The notes beneath the pieces were generated by a model. That model did no database searches. It was not told the DNA's origin and was given only the letters and a program-made list of their open reading frames with translations. A DNA stretch of 64,000 nt from Sepioteuthis lessoniana (Eukaryota > Mollusca > Cephalopoda > Myopsida > Loliginidae): positions 161,530,742 through 161,594,741 of the forward strand of contig OY757904.1 of the NCBI GenBank assembly GCA_963585895.1, given 5' to 3'. This document shows positions 44,411 through 55,439 of this stretch, piece by piece; position 1 is the first letter of the stretch, and each line of letters begins with the position of its first letter. A program made the translations under genes and the position numbers.

Positions 44411-46105
44411 CTAGTTGAAATTTCACATTTTTGTTTAATATTTCTACATACACAAATTTCCTGGTATTAGCACCATCTCATTCGTTCGACTTTGTATTTT
44501 TTATGTAGCTATTGATTTTATTTTTAGATCGGCAATGCGAGCTTTTGTGTCCGACTCGGTTACATATAAAGCACTTCTTGTTCCGATTTGTACCAATGTA
44601 GGACCCCACATCCGGAACATTGATAAGGGGGCAAAATATTTTGCTTTTTCTTTGTTTCGTAAGTTTAATGGGAGACTTTGTTTCTTTGGTAGCGTATTTT
44701 TTCTGACGGGAGTAATACCCGGTTCTTCGATTTTTTTTTTTAGAATCCTGCTTTACGCTTAGGTACATTTGACAGTCTTCAGCGATCTTCTGCAGTGTGT
44801 GGGGTTTGAAGGTTTTTAGGTAGTCAGTGGCTAAGGGCAAGGCTGTGTTGCCGTAAGATATCTGACTCCATATTTTGGTTATTTTGTTTTACCCCACGTT
44901 GACTGGCTGGCGCAATGCCTTGCCCAAAGAAAGTCGAAAAGAAATATGCAAAAAGAAAAGATAGGAACAGATAGGAGACGAAAACATTTCTTTCATGCTT
45001 TCCTTTATTTACTTGGTGAATGGACTAACCAACGCTACGTCCCAAGACACAGCGTGGTGCCCAAAACACCAGACAGTAAAATCGGTGTTGTCGGTTCGAC
45101 GTCACTACCCGAAAAAGAGGTCGGTTCACAGAAAACCTGAGTATTTATCTCTCTTCACCGGCTCCAAATTCGCCACTCCAAAATCCTTCTAATTTTGGCG
45201 CGACCGCTTCTCATTGGCTACTTTACTTTTTATTATTTTTCTTTTTCCTGATTTTTAAACAGGATGGATGCGTGGAGCCTTATGCGTGGCGACGCGTTTA
45301 TACATTTTGTATCTGGCAGCCGACGAGTCAATATCCGGTTGGGAGTTTTATTGTTAATTCCTAAATCCCCACGAGTGTTATATTCGACTCATTTTCCAAT
45401 TTGTTTAGTATTCTTCACCTAATTTCGGCATCTTTTGTGGAAACTAGCCCTTGTACGAATATCAAGCATTTAAAGTTATCCGCCCTTAGCTCTGCAAGTC
45501 TGAAATCATCGCAGTACTGGTTTACTTCTGACGCAAAAGTGGTAAAATCTCCCCCTTCCTTCCTAGTTAGATTAAGACATCTCCATCTCTTATGAAAAAG
45601 AGAGAGATTGTCTTTGGACTGAAGAGTTCCATGAGTAATTCTTCTGCTTCGTCGAATGTCAATTCGGTAGCCTTTCGGGGGCTGAATGTAATTTAGGAAT
45701 TTTGTGTATTCAGCTGTGCCAAGATTCCTCAGAAGACGAACTTTTTTGAGTCACTCTAATTTGCCCAATCTGTAGTATATAAGTCCTCATATCTCCTAAA
45801 ATATGACGTAAAGGTTATGTCTTCCTCGGGATAGTTTGAAAAATTCTCAATCGCACTCCAAATAGCGTTTTGCGAAAAAGAAAATTCGTTTTCGATGGCT
45901 TGCTAGTTGTAAAACTTGCTTTTGAAATTCGACCTGTCTTTCTTGATTTTTCTTCTGAGTTTGCAGAAGTAATTTTTCTATTTTTTCCTGTTGAGAGAGC
46001 AGTTGTTTTTACCTCTTATCTTCCATTCTTTCTTGGACCAGCAATTGTTGTGTATTCTGGTACTTTATCAGATCTAATAAAATACTTTTGAAATCCTCCA
46101 TGTAA
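44411..46105 (-). pseudogene. Gypsy gag with zinc knuckle, and start of protease
   Basis: Gag begins at about 46100 on the minus strand (MEDFKSILLDLIKYQ), with a Gln/Glu-rich coiled-coil start. The capsid-like middle (about 45800-45420) shows EKKVRLLRNLGTAEYTKFLN-like, WRCLNLTRKEGGDFTTFASE and KCLIFVQGLVST-like blocks across several frames. The end (44840-44478) reads FKPHTLQKIAEDCQMYLSVK and a CFICNRVGHKSSHC knuckle (C-x2-C-x4-H-x4-C). A short FVYVEILNKNVKFQLD piece then starts the protease. Frameshifts and stops are scattered throughout. Confidence 0.78.
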
Positions 46106-47100
46106 AGTGTGTCTTTTAAGAAAGAAGAACGGAAAAATATGCAATTTAACGTAAAGAAAAACTTTTTTTCTATCTTTTTTTTTTTTGTGATTAAAAAATA
46201 ACCTTGAATTTTCCTTACCCGAGACGAGAAGAAAAAAAAGGTGAATAAAACTCAAAGCTATAGTCCTAACTGTTAAGGTTTGCATAGTAGGACGACTCAT
46301 AGTGTTAGTATAAAATAAGGATAGATGAGTATCTGAGGAGAGGACGATTTGTACGCGTGTACACTAGCTTTATTAGCTGGTAAAAGGGATGAACAAAATA
46401 GTAAAGGGAAAGGGAATACAAATTGGGCGCCAAAATATGTGGCGTCTTTAGTCATGTAACACGCCGTCGCGTAGAAATCGAGGAAGTAGCTCAGTGAAAT
46501 TTCTAACCGAACCTAGTACATAAATTAAGAACTTTTTCAACGGATAATTCAAGCACTAACAAAAAAAAAAAAAAATTGTTGGGCGAAATTTCCTTTTTGT
46601 TAGAAAAAAAAACTGATTCTCGTAACTTGGAGTTTTGAGTTCCAGATCAGTTTATGGTAGTAACTCACTTTTCTTTTTTTTTCGGTTTGACTTTTCAGGT
46701 TTTGCCAGATGCTTTTCAAATGAAAAAGAGTGTGGTATATAAAAAAATTTCTTCGAACATTCATCCACTGTTAAAATAAATTGACAATTACCCCGTAGTC
46801 CTTTTTTTTCCCAATTTTTTGTGTTGTAAACAGAATTGGTAGAATTCTCCGTCGCTGACGATTTTTCTCTGGCGATCTTTTCGTTGTTGTACGAATCCTT
46901 GTTCGCCAATTATTTGAAAAAAAAAAAACGAAAAAGAAAAACTCAACAGATCAAACATTCATATTGTAAAATTATCTTGTATATTCAACTTAAAATCCTG
47001 TCTTCCTTCTCAACTTATTATTTCTTTCTACTGGCAACCAAACGGCAAGCAGTGTAATGTTATCCTAATCAAGTTAGCCTTTCCTCCTCTCCTCTCTTAC
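46106..47100 (-). other. Probable gypsy 5' untranslated region and unidentified 5' LTR zone
   Basis: A minus-strand TGGCGCCCAA near 46426 could be a tRNA-Lys primer-binding site, and an AATAAA lies near 46360. No block matching the 3' LTR was found. Homopolymer A/T runs are frequent. The left limit of the 5' LTR is therefore not set. Confidence 0.35.
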
Positions 47101-47276
47101 ATTACCAAACAAAAGAAATTATAATAATGGATAGAATTACAAAAGACATAGATTGTGATGTAATCTGATGCAATGTTCCCCGTTTTATTACATTACAGCT
47201 GGGCATCCTTACTTCGCCTATTCTTTTTATCCCGCTTGCTATATTTGCCCAAGAAAAAACCTAGAACAGTTGCTAC

Positions 47277-47312
<36 letters not shown>

Positions 47313-49039
47313 ACTCAATTTTTAGGCTTCAAAAATGATTTCACAGTCAAATTATGCTAAATCCTATCTATACCCCATAGCTGCTATAACTGCGCTACTT
47401 CTTTACACACATAGCTCATATGGCTTGGTCTATTTCTATAAATCAGAGAAAATAAAACTATCCAAAACACTGTAATCTCAAATTTCATTGGCTCTTCAGT
47501 TTTGTTGTTATGTACTTATTCATTTTTAAAGTGACAATGAATCCAATTTTATCCACCAAAGTTAAATTTCTTAAAAAGGGTTAATTGAAAAACAGGATAT
47601 GAAAGATATGAAGTCATGAAATACAAATGGCTCAAATATCAGATACAGGATATTAGAAATGAGGTTAGGTTTTCTGATTTATCTCAAACAACAACAATCA
47701 TTTGAAATTCTTGCATGGCATGCAATTCATAAAATTGTATTTTTTCCTTTTTTTAAAAAATAATATTGCATTTAATACTTGTTTCCTGTAACTGAATCAT
47801 TTCTACTACAATATTTTTCATCTGTGATGCTGTTAAAATATAGTTTACATTTACAAACTTTGATCAAAGTGAAACCAAAAATGTGTAGCAAAGATGGAGT
47901 TGTTTATTATCCAAAATGGCTCATTACATTAGGATGCATTTTTATTACATCATATCCGGCTTGAACATATTTGGGTTTACTTCAAATTATGGAAGCCCAT
48001 ATATGCAATATTGACTTATTGACTTAATTTCAAAAGAAGTTGAAATTTTTTGTATTCATTATTTTTAATTGATGGAATTTTAATAAAATTACTGAAAAAA
48101 TATATGTGCCATAACGATAAAAATGTTTAGAATTTAATGAAGGATAAAGAATGTTAACAATAACATGTAACAGTCTCTCATCAAGGGTATCATAATTAAA
48201 AAAAATAACTTTACACTATTTTGCTGATAAAATACCAGCTATTCTTCTGCTAATCAATAGAAGACCAGTAGCCAAGCAGAAAAGACCTAAGACATTTACC
48301 TGCTACTCCAGTCAAACCAAAACATTGGTTCCAAAGTGAGTAACTCCATTATTATCACTAGAAAAACAAACTACAGTGCTCATAGAGCAGAGTTTCTTTC
48401 TAAAGAAACCTTTTCTCTTGTGATTCCTAATTAACATACACCTTTTCTTTAAAGTTTAAACAGTTTATCTATTTCTTTTCTGATTCCCATTGTTGTCAAC
48501 ATTATTTCTACTATCAAGACCGTGCGGCTTACACATCTCATTCTATTTCTCCTTTCCTTCATTCCATTTCCTCTCTTGCTTGTTCAGCTGGCAAGTGATT
48601 GAATTTTGCCCATTATGATAAAGACCAAACAAATACCGCTACTATATTCTTTAGTTAGTAAGATGTGCTAAGCAAAAATGAAGTCAGGTAATAAAAATAA
48701 AAGAAAAAGAAATAAATTATGAAAATATTATTCAACATCTTTTTGCTATTAAACAACAAGAAATTTTTCAAAAAAGGAACAAGAAGACAATTTGGTGCAG
48801 ATGTTTTGGAATTTAATCTGAGCTGAATGCAGAATGAGAAAAATAGTTTCCTTTCTTGAATGAAGATAAAAGGTAATTTGAATAACTCAAGACAATTTTT
48901 TTTTATTGAGGTAACAATCAGAGAAAAATATGGATGCAAAAAGAAATGATATTTGAAATGGAGATTGTGTTTTTTGGACAAAAATGCAATTACATGTTCT
49001 TTAAATGTTCTTACATGAGTTTCACACGTGTGCATATAC
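47101..49039. other. Unassigned AT-rich stretch with (GA)n at 47281-47310
   Basis: Apart from the GA run there are no recognised elements. A 126-codon minus frame at 48655-49035 is Phe/Leu/Lys-rich, has no domain and is not called. Confidence 0.45.
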
Positions 49040-49315
49040 TCAACTCCTCTGCATGAACAGGATGTGGCACAAGGTCAATTTATAAATGAAGTTTGATATG
49101 TTTGAATTCTTTTCCTCAACCAGTTACCATACTAAGGGGAAAGAGCCCAATATACCCTACTATTTACCAATAGCATGAGGAAAAATATTTGGATGCATAC
49201 TTTCACAAAGTAATTAGCTGTATATGAAATGCAAACAGCCTTGTCCTAGGTTTGAACTCAGGTCACCATATCCATTTTCAATGATGATAACCATTACATC
49301 ACAATTACCTTCAGT
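49040..49315 (-). mobile_element. SINE family C, diverged
   Basis: CTCTGCATGAACAGGATGTG, ATTTACCAATAGCATGAGG and GTTTGAACTCAGGTCACC are the reverse complement of family C, ending ATTACCTTC near 49312. Confidence 0.6.
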
Positions 49316-49337
49316 GTCTCATGTATATAGAACCAAA

Positions 49338-49338
<1 letters not shown>

Positions 49339-49428
<90 letters not shown>
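49339..49428. repeat. (TA)n microsatellite, ~90 bp
   Basis: Uninterrupted alternating AT; longest TA array in the window. Confidence 0.93.
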
Positions 49429-49431
<3 letters not shown>

Positions 49432-49776
49432 AATAGAAACTAATCCTTATGGAAATGCTGTTTGATGGAAAGTGGATCTGATGGAAAAAATAATCCCAGA
49501 GTTTTTCCTTAATTAATATTAGGTATTACTATGGCAACTAAACATATCACCATCCAGCAGCCATCACAAATGCCACTCTACTGGCACAGGTAGATAATGC
49601 CATAAATCAATGGTAGATTCATATAAACAATATATTAAGTATGTGTAAAAGTTCAGGTCACACTTTTTTTTTTCAAAATTAGAAGCTGAATATACAATTA
49701 AAAACCAAATTTTATTGGAAACTTATGCACACACCTATTAAAAGTTTGATAAAAGGTTTTAATAAAAGTATTAAAA

Positions 49777-49955
49777 ATGTCATCATCATCATCATCATCA
49801 TCATGTCACACCATCAGCACGGATATACCTGATCCTCTCCCGCCACCCTTCTCTATCGTCCATTGCTTCCGGTTGGTCTTCAAGGCTACATCCTATATCG
49901 GCACAGAGCTGTTGTACCTGGTCGTCCTGCCTTTGCTCATCCCTGTGACAATGGG
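49777..49955 (-). pseudogene. RTE-like LINE 3' end, minus strand
   Basis: (CAT)n at 49781-49804, then CACCATCAGCACGGATATAC and CTTCCGGTTGGTCTTCAAGG, the same 3' block as at 30182-30265. Confidence 0.75.
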
Positions 49956-50199
49956 GGTTGAAAGAAATAAAAAAACAATCACTGCTTTTTGTGTATTATA
50001 ATCTTTTCCAAAAAATTTGTTTACTTGTTAATTACCTGTTCTAAATGTCTAATTTATTTGTTACCTGATTTAATTGCATAATTTATGAACTACTTATCTG
50101 TCTGTTGAACTTGTAAAATTTTTTTTCCATTTTTTTAAAACTATAACTTCTTTATCTTTTGTTTGTCTTTTAATTCATTGAAGTCAATAATCTTTTCAG
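49956..50199. other. End of intron 1: AT-rich sequence and polypyrimidine/acceptor region
   Basis: T-rich tract and TTTTCAG acceptor for exon 2; no element recognised. Confidence 0.5.
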
Positions 50200-50330
50200 A
50201 TATGAAATTTCCATTTTGGAAAGAGAACGTCAAGAGTTGATGAAAGAATTCCATTTAGCTGAGAGTCTTAGCAACTACAGAAAAGATTGCAAGAATTCTG
50301 ATTACCTGATGACACTTGCTGAGGCAAAAG
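50200..50330 (+). CDS. ODAD1: Coding exon 2 of the ODAD1/CCDC63-like gene
   Basis: The exon follows a good acceptor (CTTTTCAG, ends 50199) and ends at AAAAG|GTAAAGT (GT at 50331). It is 131 nt long: one base completes the Arg codon from exon 1, 43 full codons follow, and one base is left for exon 3. The peptide starts YEISILERERQELMKEF and is a continuous heptad-rich helix with alternating Leu/Ile and charged residues, followed by NYRKDCKNSDY. This fits the N-terminal coiled coil of ODAD1-family proteins, where an E-x-L-x-x-E-x-x-E-L segment sits at the same place. Reading past the donor soon runs into unrelated sequence and a stop, so the donor is preferred. It is flanked by RTE and SINE remnants but is itself free of repeats. 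Confidence 0.8.
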
Positions 50331-50756
50331 GTAAAGTAATGGCTAACATTACAAGGTTTTACCCTGTACAGACATGCTCTCAAAGATTCACCCCTCCACA
50401 GAAGGTATTGTCAATGAATAAGATTTTTAATAAAAGTATTTTAAAAGAAAATTTCTTTAATTCTGTCTGTATTAAATTCTTTGATGAGATTTAGAAGATT
50501 TTTGTACCAAACAAAAAAACTGATATTTTCAGTCATGTTAACTTAATGACCAAATTTTTATCAATGGCAAATTTGTATGTTGTATTAATGATTGATATTA
50601 ACAAGAAAATTGTCTTACTTGCGGTAAAATCCACTTTTATGAAATTTTAATGACTGATTGATTATCCTTTTTGGGCTACAGTTAGAAATGACAAATATCA
50701 CCTTGCCTGTATAATGTAGGCAACAAAAATATTGCTTTACCTACAAAAGGGGAGTT

Positions 50757-51500
50757 TAGTCAGCTGGGTATGGCTGTAGAATACACCATTGGCCCAGCGG
50801 TTAGAGTGTTCGCCAATGGCCCGGGAGACTGGGTTCAATCCCAGGTCGAGTCATACCAAAGACTTTAAAAATGGAACTTGATACCACCTTGCTTAACACT
50901 CAGCATTATAAGGTACGGTTCAAGGGTAAAGTGGAGCAATCCAGGGAATGGAGTAGCGCCCTCCCCTACACCTTGGTGTAGTAGCTATCGAAAAGGGAGC
51001 CTTCGGGTCACCCTCGACTATGGTCGCTAACTTTACTTACTTACATCACTCTAGAGAGGGTAATCCCACCAATGAGTGTCCTGTATATAACATTAAATTA
51101 TATGATGATGAGGGTCTAATAAAGCAGGAGCTTTGGGGAATGTGGACTACCTCTTCATTGCCATCACTCCCAGGTCCACTCTGACTTGGAGTGGTAGCAC
51201 CTGATAGGATCCTATCAATGGTTCAACATTTAAACTGTGTGCAGACAAATGACATGTTAAATTGATTTGTTAGAAATACAACTGTTTGGTCATTAAACTG
51301 TGAGTAAGCAAATGATTGATGTTTAATTGAATAGTTGATACATACCAAATCTTGGAACTATTTAACTGCATGCAAAAGAAAGAGCTTAGGTTCATTTAAA
51401 AATGTGTTTGCAAATCATATATCTAATATATATGGATAAAGAGGATTTGGTATTGAATAACCAACAAGGGTTGATATACCATAAAACCAAACCAAACCAA
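50757..51500 (+). mobile_element. RetroA copy, split by SINE family B
   Basis: The head GTCAGCTGGGTATGGCTGTA is followed by the SINE at 50788-51046. It then continues with AGAGAGGGTAATCCCACC, CCAGGTCCACTCTGACTTGG, subrepeats and the stem-loop 51449-51480 (outer pairs GGTAT/ATACC), then an AAACCAAACC tail. Confidence 0.75.
50788..51046 (+). mobile_element. tRNA-derived SINE (family B)
   Basis: Head GGCCCAGCGGTTAGAGTGTT (A box) and GGGTTCAATCCCAGG (B box), body ACCTTGCTTAACACTCAGC, CCCTACACCTTGGTGTAG and CTCGACTATGGTCGC, ending CTTTACTTACTTAC. It lies in the head of a RetroA copy. Not a tRNA gene: the 3' half has no acceptor partner. Confidence 0.78.
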
Positions 51501-51806
51501 ACTACAAAAGGGTTAAGCTTATGCAAAACCAGGATTTTAAATACCGATTTTCAAGGTAAGCAAATTCTCTCCACTATGAAAAATTGGTTCCATACAATTT
51601 TTTTTATTTCTACATGATGTGTAACACCAACTTAAGTAATAATCAAAACAGATATAGAAAGAACAAAATAAATTTCATCTTAATAATTAATCAGCAGATG
51701 AACTGGACCAGTAAAAAACAAATTCTATTATGAAAAAAGTTTATTATTGGGATTTGATCCTTGGATTTTAAGAAAGTGAAAGTACCATTTCTGCTATTTT
51801 TGTTTG
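51501..51806. other. Unassigned AT-rich spacer
   Basis: Nothing recognised. Confidence 0.4.
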
Positions 51807-51962
51807 TCAATCAAAAGCTGTTAAGACTCTTTCTCAAGAACTAACATCTAACTTAAGTCCTAGGTTCCACCATTGATAATTGTCAATCAAAAGCTGTTAA
51901 GACTCTTTCTCAAGAGGTAACATCTAACTTAAGTCCACCATTGATATTTGTCTATCAAAATT
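51807..51962. repeat. Tandem duplication, ~80-bp unit
   Basis: TGTCAATCAAAAGCTGTTAA, GACTCTTTCTCAAGA and AACATCTAACTTAAGTCC occur twice in order (from 51806 and from 51886), with a third decayed partial copy beyond. Confidence 0.85.
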
Positions 51963-52589
51963 TGGCAGAAGTCTGTCTCGCTAACATCTGACTGGAGTCT
52001 TGTGTTGAATTTATTACAGTTACCTTCCTGAATAATTGTGAAATTTATGAAACAATAACTATCTCTGTTTTTTAAATTTTTGTTAACTTTCCTGAAAGCA
52101 GAAGACCATGCATGCATTTAGTTGACTTCTTTAGGTTGGGATTAGAGCAGAGTATCTGTTCCTATGTCTCTGCCATGATCTTCTCTTCCAGTAGAATGAT
52201 GCAAAATTTCAATTTTTTCCTGTTTCTAGTGGATTCCAATCCTTTCTATGCATCTTCCTCAATGCACCAAAGTGGTTTCTGGGGTTGGAGCTATTTTAGG
52301 CTGAAGAGCTTATTAAACTGCTCATGCATTATATATTGCACTTGAGGGAATATGGTTAACTAGGACCACTCTGTTAACACCTATTCCCTCTTTGTCTCTA
52401 GGTGAATTTCTTCTGAACTTACCATAAATTCAAACAAAAGCAAAAGACATGGTTTATTTGTTTTATGATTCAATAGAATCATTTCATATCATACATTAAT
52501 TCATAATCATCAGAAAATAGATTTTTCTTCAAACTGAAAACACATAAAAGAATATTACATATAGAATTTATCATTTAGTCATGCTGATA
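51963..52589. other. Unassigned stretch
   Basis: The 77-codon frame at 52112 has no recognised domain. Nothing else seen. Confidence 0.4.
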
Positions 52590-53330
52590 GCACAAATTCC
52601 TTTGATTCTTTTGCATTTGTCCTTATCATTCATCACTCTTGACAGGTCCTCTAGATGGCATCCTGTGTCCGTACAGACCTGTTGAATGAAAGTCTTTGCT
52701 AGTCAGCTAAAACTGGTGTGTCCATATGTCAGAGTCCACGGGTGAACATTATGAGTCTGTGCTTACTTCTTCAGCTGCACCCAGCCTGTTTCATTCTTCT
52801 TACTTGGATGAGATGAAACTGGCTGTACAGTTACTGTTTTGTGGGATGCTGCTACTAGGATTTGATAAAAATAGCATGCAGCATCTCTGTATAGTCACCA
52901 TCTAGCCTTTCTTCCAAGTGCTTCATTAAAGTCCAGGTGGTGCAACCATGCAACAGTCTAAGACACCTTCAACTTGAAAGAAATCCCATTTTATTTTATT
53001 AGAGAGATAAAATTTCCATATGTTTGATAACTTGTCAATAGTTGTCCATTTTCAGAATATGTTGAAAATGTTTTGAGTTGATAAGATATTGCTATCATGG
53101 TATGTGAACTAGGGTATTAATTTCAGTGGTTTGTCATATAGTGTAGAAATAGCACCATCTTGTTTAAAACGTATGAACTCTGTTTTATCTGACTTCATCT
53201 CAAAGCCAATGACCCTTGCTGCCTGATCAAGGCTATGCAACAGAGATCTGGCTTGGGCAGGTGTATTTGTCAGAAGCAACAGATCATCTGTATAGTCTGC
53301 ATCTGTTTCTTGACTTTTTTTATCATGAAA
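52590..53330 (-). pseudogene. RTE-like LINE remnant, minus strand
   Basis: Plus-strand blocks GACAGGTCCTCTAGATGGCA, CTGTTTTGTGGGATGCTGCT, CAAGTGCTTCATTAAAGTCC, TGAACTCTGTTTTATC and CTTGGGCAGGTGTATTTGTC mirror the copy at 30182-30900. More decayed, no open frame. Confidence 0.7.
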
Positions 53331-54054
53331 GCATTTTTCGTCATTAGATTGACTGACATTAATTGACGTAAATAATCTTGGCCGATTATAAACAGAAATA
53401 GTACAAATGAGATTATTTACTGATAAAAGTGACTTGGATCACCTCAGATGATTATTGTAAAACCATTTTACACAATTAAACCATTCACCCTTCATATTTT
53501 CTTGACTCAAGAAATTTCTATAAGATCATTGTATGGTAAACGTCTTAAAACTAGAAGTTTAGAAAGAATAAATTTATTGGAAAGTATGAGGAGTGGCTTA
53601 ATGGTAACAGAGAATTCCAAAGAATATAGAATTCCAAATTGATGAATTGATTCTAGTGAAATTATTTATTTTTACTTTAAACAAATGCTCTTAAAAAGGC
53701 ATGAATTCATTTCTCCCTTAGCTCTGTTTCCTTGCCTAATAACTTGATAAAATATCTTGTCACCACTAAGTCACAATGATTGGCAGAAAGAAGATTGGAT
53801 AAATAAGCAACTAGCATCTAGAATTATATGACCTGCTTAAAGTGAATTAAATATCTGTCAGGCCCATGGATAATAAGATTAGAGATCTAATCAGTTATTT
53901 AAGCAGAATAAACTTGAGATAAAGAATCCAAATATTCGATGAGTCTGAAGAACAAGAAAACTCTATGTTGCAGGTTTGAAGATTAAAGATCAAGGTAATC
54001 TGATGATGCTGATGATAAGTGAGAAACTGGTTGTCATGAAGAGACATTGACTCT
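53331..54054. other. Unassigned AT-rich stretch
   Basis: No gene or recognised element; possibly decayed upstream LINE sequence near 53990. Confidence 0.4.
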
Positions 54055-55338
54055 GTGCCTACACCATCCAAACAACGACATTTGACAACATACTTCTTTG
54101 ATTATGCAAATCCATATATAACTAAAACAATTGGGAAAATGATGAAGAGCTGCATCCTCCCATTTCTAAAAAATGGTGACTCCAGAATCATTTCTGTGGT
54201 TGAGAAAGTTCTCAGGAAAATTGGAATGGTTTTCAGAGAAATTGATTAACGATTCTGATTTTGACTATTCATCTAATCATTGAAGGAATGTGTGCAAAAA
54301 ATCTTGAGGCAACATTCTTGTTTATAGATTTCTCCAAGACATTTGATTCTATATACAGAGGAATAATGGAACAAATTCTTTTAGCATATGGTTTTTCAAA
54401 AGAAACTGTTAGTGCTCTAATGATGCTCTACAAAGGTCACTTGATGATGACATTGACTACTTAGACATTGTCACAGGAATCTTACAAAGAAATACATTAG
54501 TACCATTTTTATTCATAATATTCCTAGATTATGTACTACAAACTTCAGTTGATATTATGAAAGAAAAGATTTTCACATGAAAAAAAGCAAAAAGCAAACG
54601 ATATTCTGCAATACTTATCATTGATGCAGACTATGTGGATGACCTAGTATTTATCACAAATACACCAGCTCAAACCAAATCTCTGCTGCATAGCCTGGAA
54701 CAAGCAGAAAAAGGCATGAACACAGATAAAATGGAGTTCATGTGCTTTAAACAGGATGGTGACATCTCCACATTAAATGCCAAGCTTCTAAAATCAGTAG
54801 ACTATTTCACATACCTTGGTAGCAATATCTCATCTACTGAAAGCATTGTAAACATATGCAGAGGTAAGGCATTGACTGCTGTTGATTGGTTATCGACCAT
54901 ATGGAAATCCAATCCCTCAAATAAAATAAAACGGGAATTCTTCCAAGTTGAAATCATGTCAGTACAACTGTATGGCCGCACCACTTCAACACTAAAGAAA
55001 CACTTGGAGAAAAAGCTAAAAAGAAACTTCAAAAGGATGCTACATGCTGTTTTGAACAAATTCTAGAAGCAACACCTTATAGCTATATTGCCACTTACCT
55101 CCCATCTCACAAACAATCCAAGTCAAACAAGCAAGACATGGTGGAGGAGTAAGAAAAATTCATAAGCAAGGTTCTCCTATGGGCTCCCACTCATGGACTC
55201 ACGAATGTTGGCTGACCATCTCGGTGTGGACTGGATGCTGGAAACTTATATGAAGACCTACTAAGAGTCACAGATGATACATGGATCTTGAGAGAGAGAG
55301 TTAAAGGAATCTGTGACATCAGTATGACTTGATGATGA
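54055..55338 (+). pseudogene. RTE-like LINE remnant: longest RT in the window
   Basis: From 54130 the frames read KMMKSCILPFLKNGDSRI (RT start), FLFIDFSKTFDSIYRG (first catalytic Asp box), then a GILQRNTLVPFLF-like motif. DADYVDDLVFITNTPAQTKS follows at about 54622, where the catalytic DD is kept (usual ADD reads VDD). After that come TYLGSNISSTES and QLYGRTTSTLKKHLEKK. A stop precedes the decayed C-terminus, and the 3' end is a short GATGATGATT. Frame breaks near 54250 and 54470. Confidence 0.83.
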
Positions 55339-55439
55339 TTTATATATATATATATAGCTTTAAAAAGACCATATTTATTGATCATGATGAAAATCAAACC
55401 ATATAAAATGTAAAGAAAAGGCTAGCTAATAAGTTTTTT

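Noticed and set aside
46303..46561. Small LTR or MITE with TGTTAGT..ACTAACA ends
   Set aside because: The inverted ends are only 7 bp and no target duplication flanks them (right side is an A-run); likely chance within the gypsy 5' region.
48655..49035. 126-codon minus-strand frame
   Set aside because: AT-driven Phe/Leu/Lys composition, no homology recognised, overlaps the edge of a SINE.
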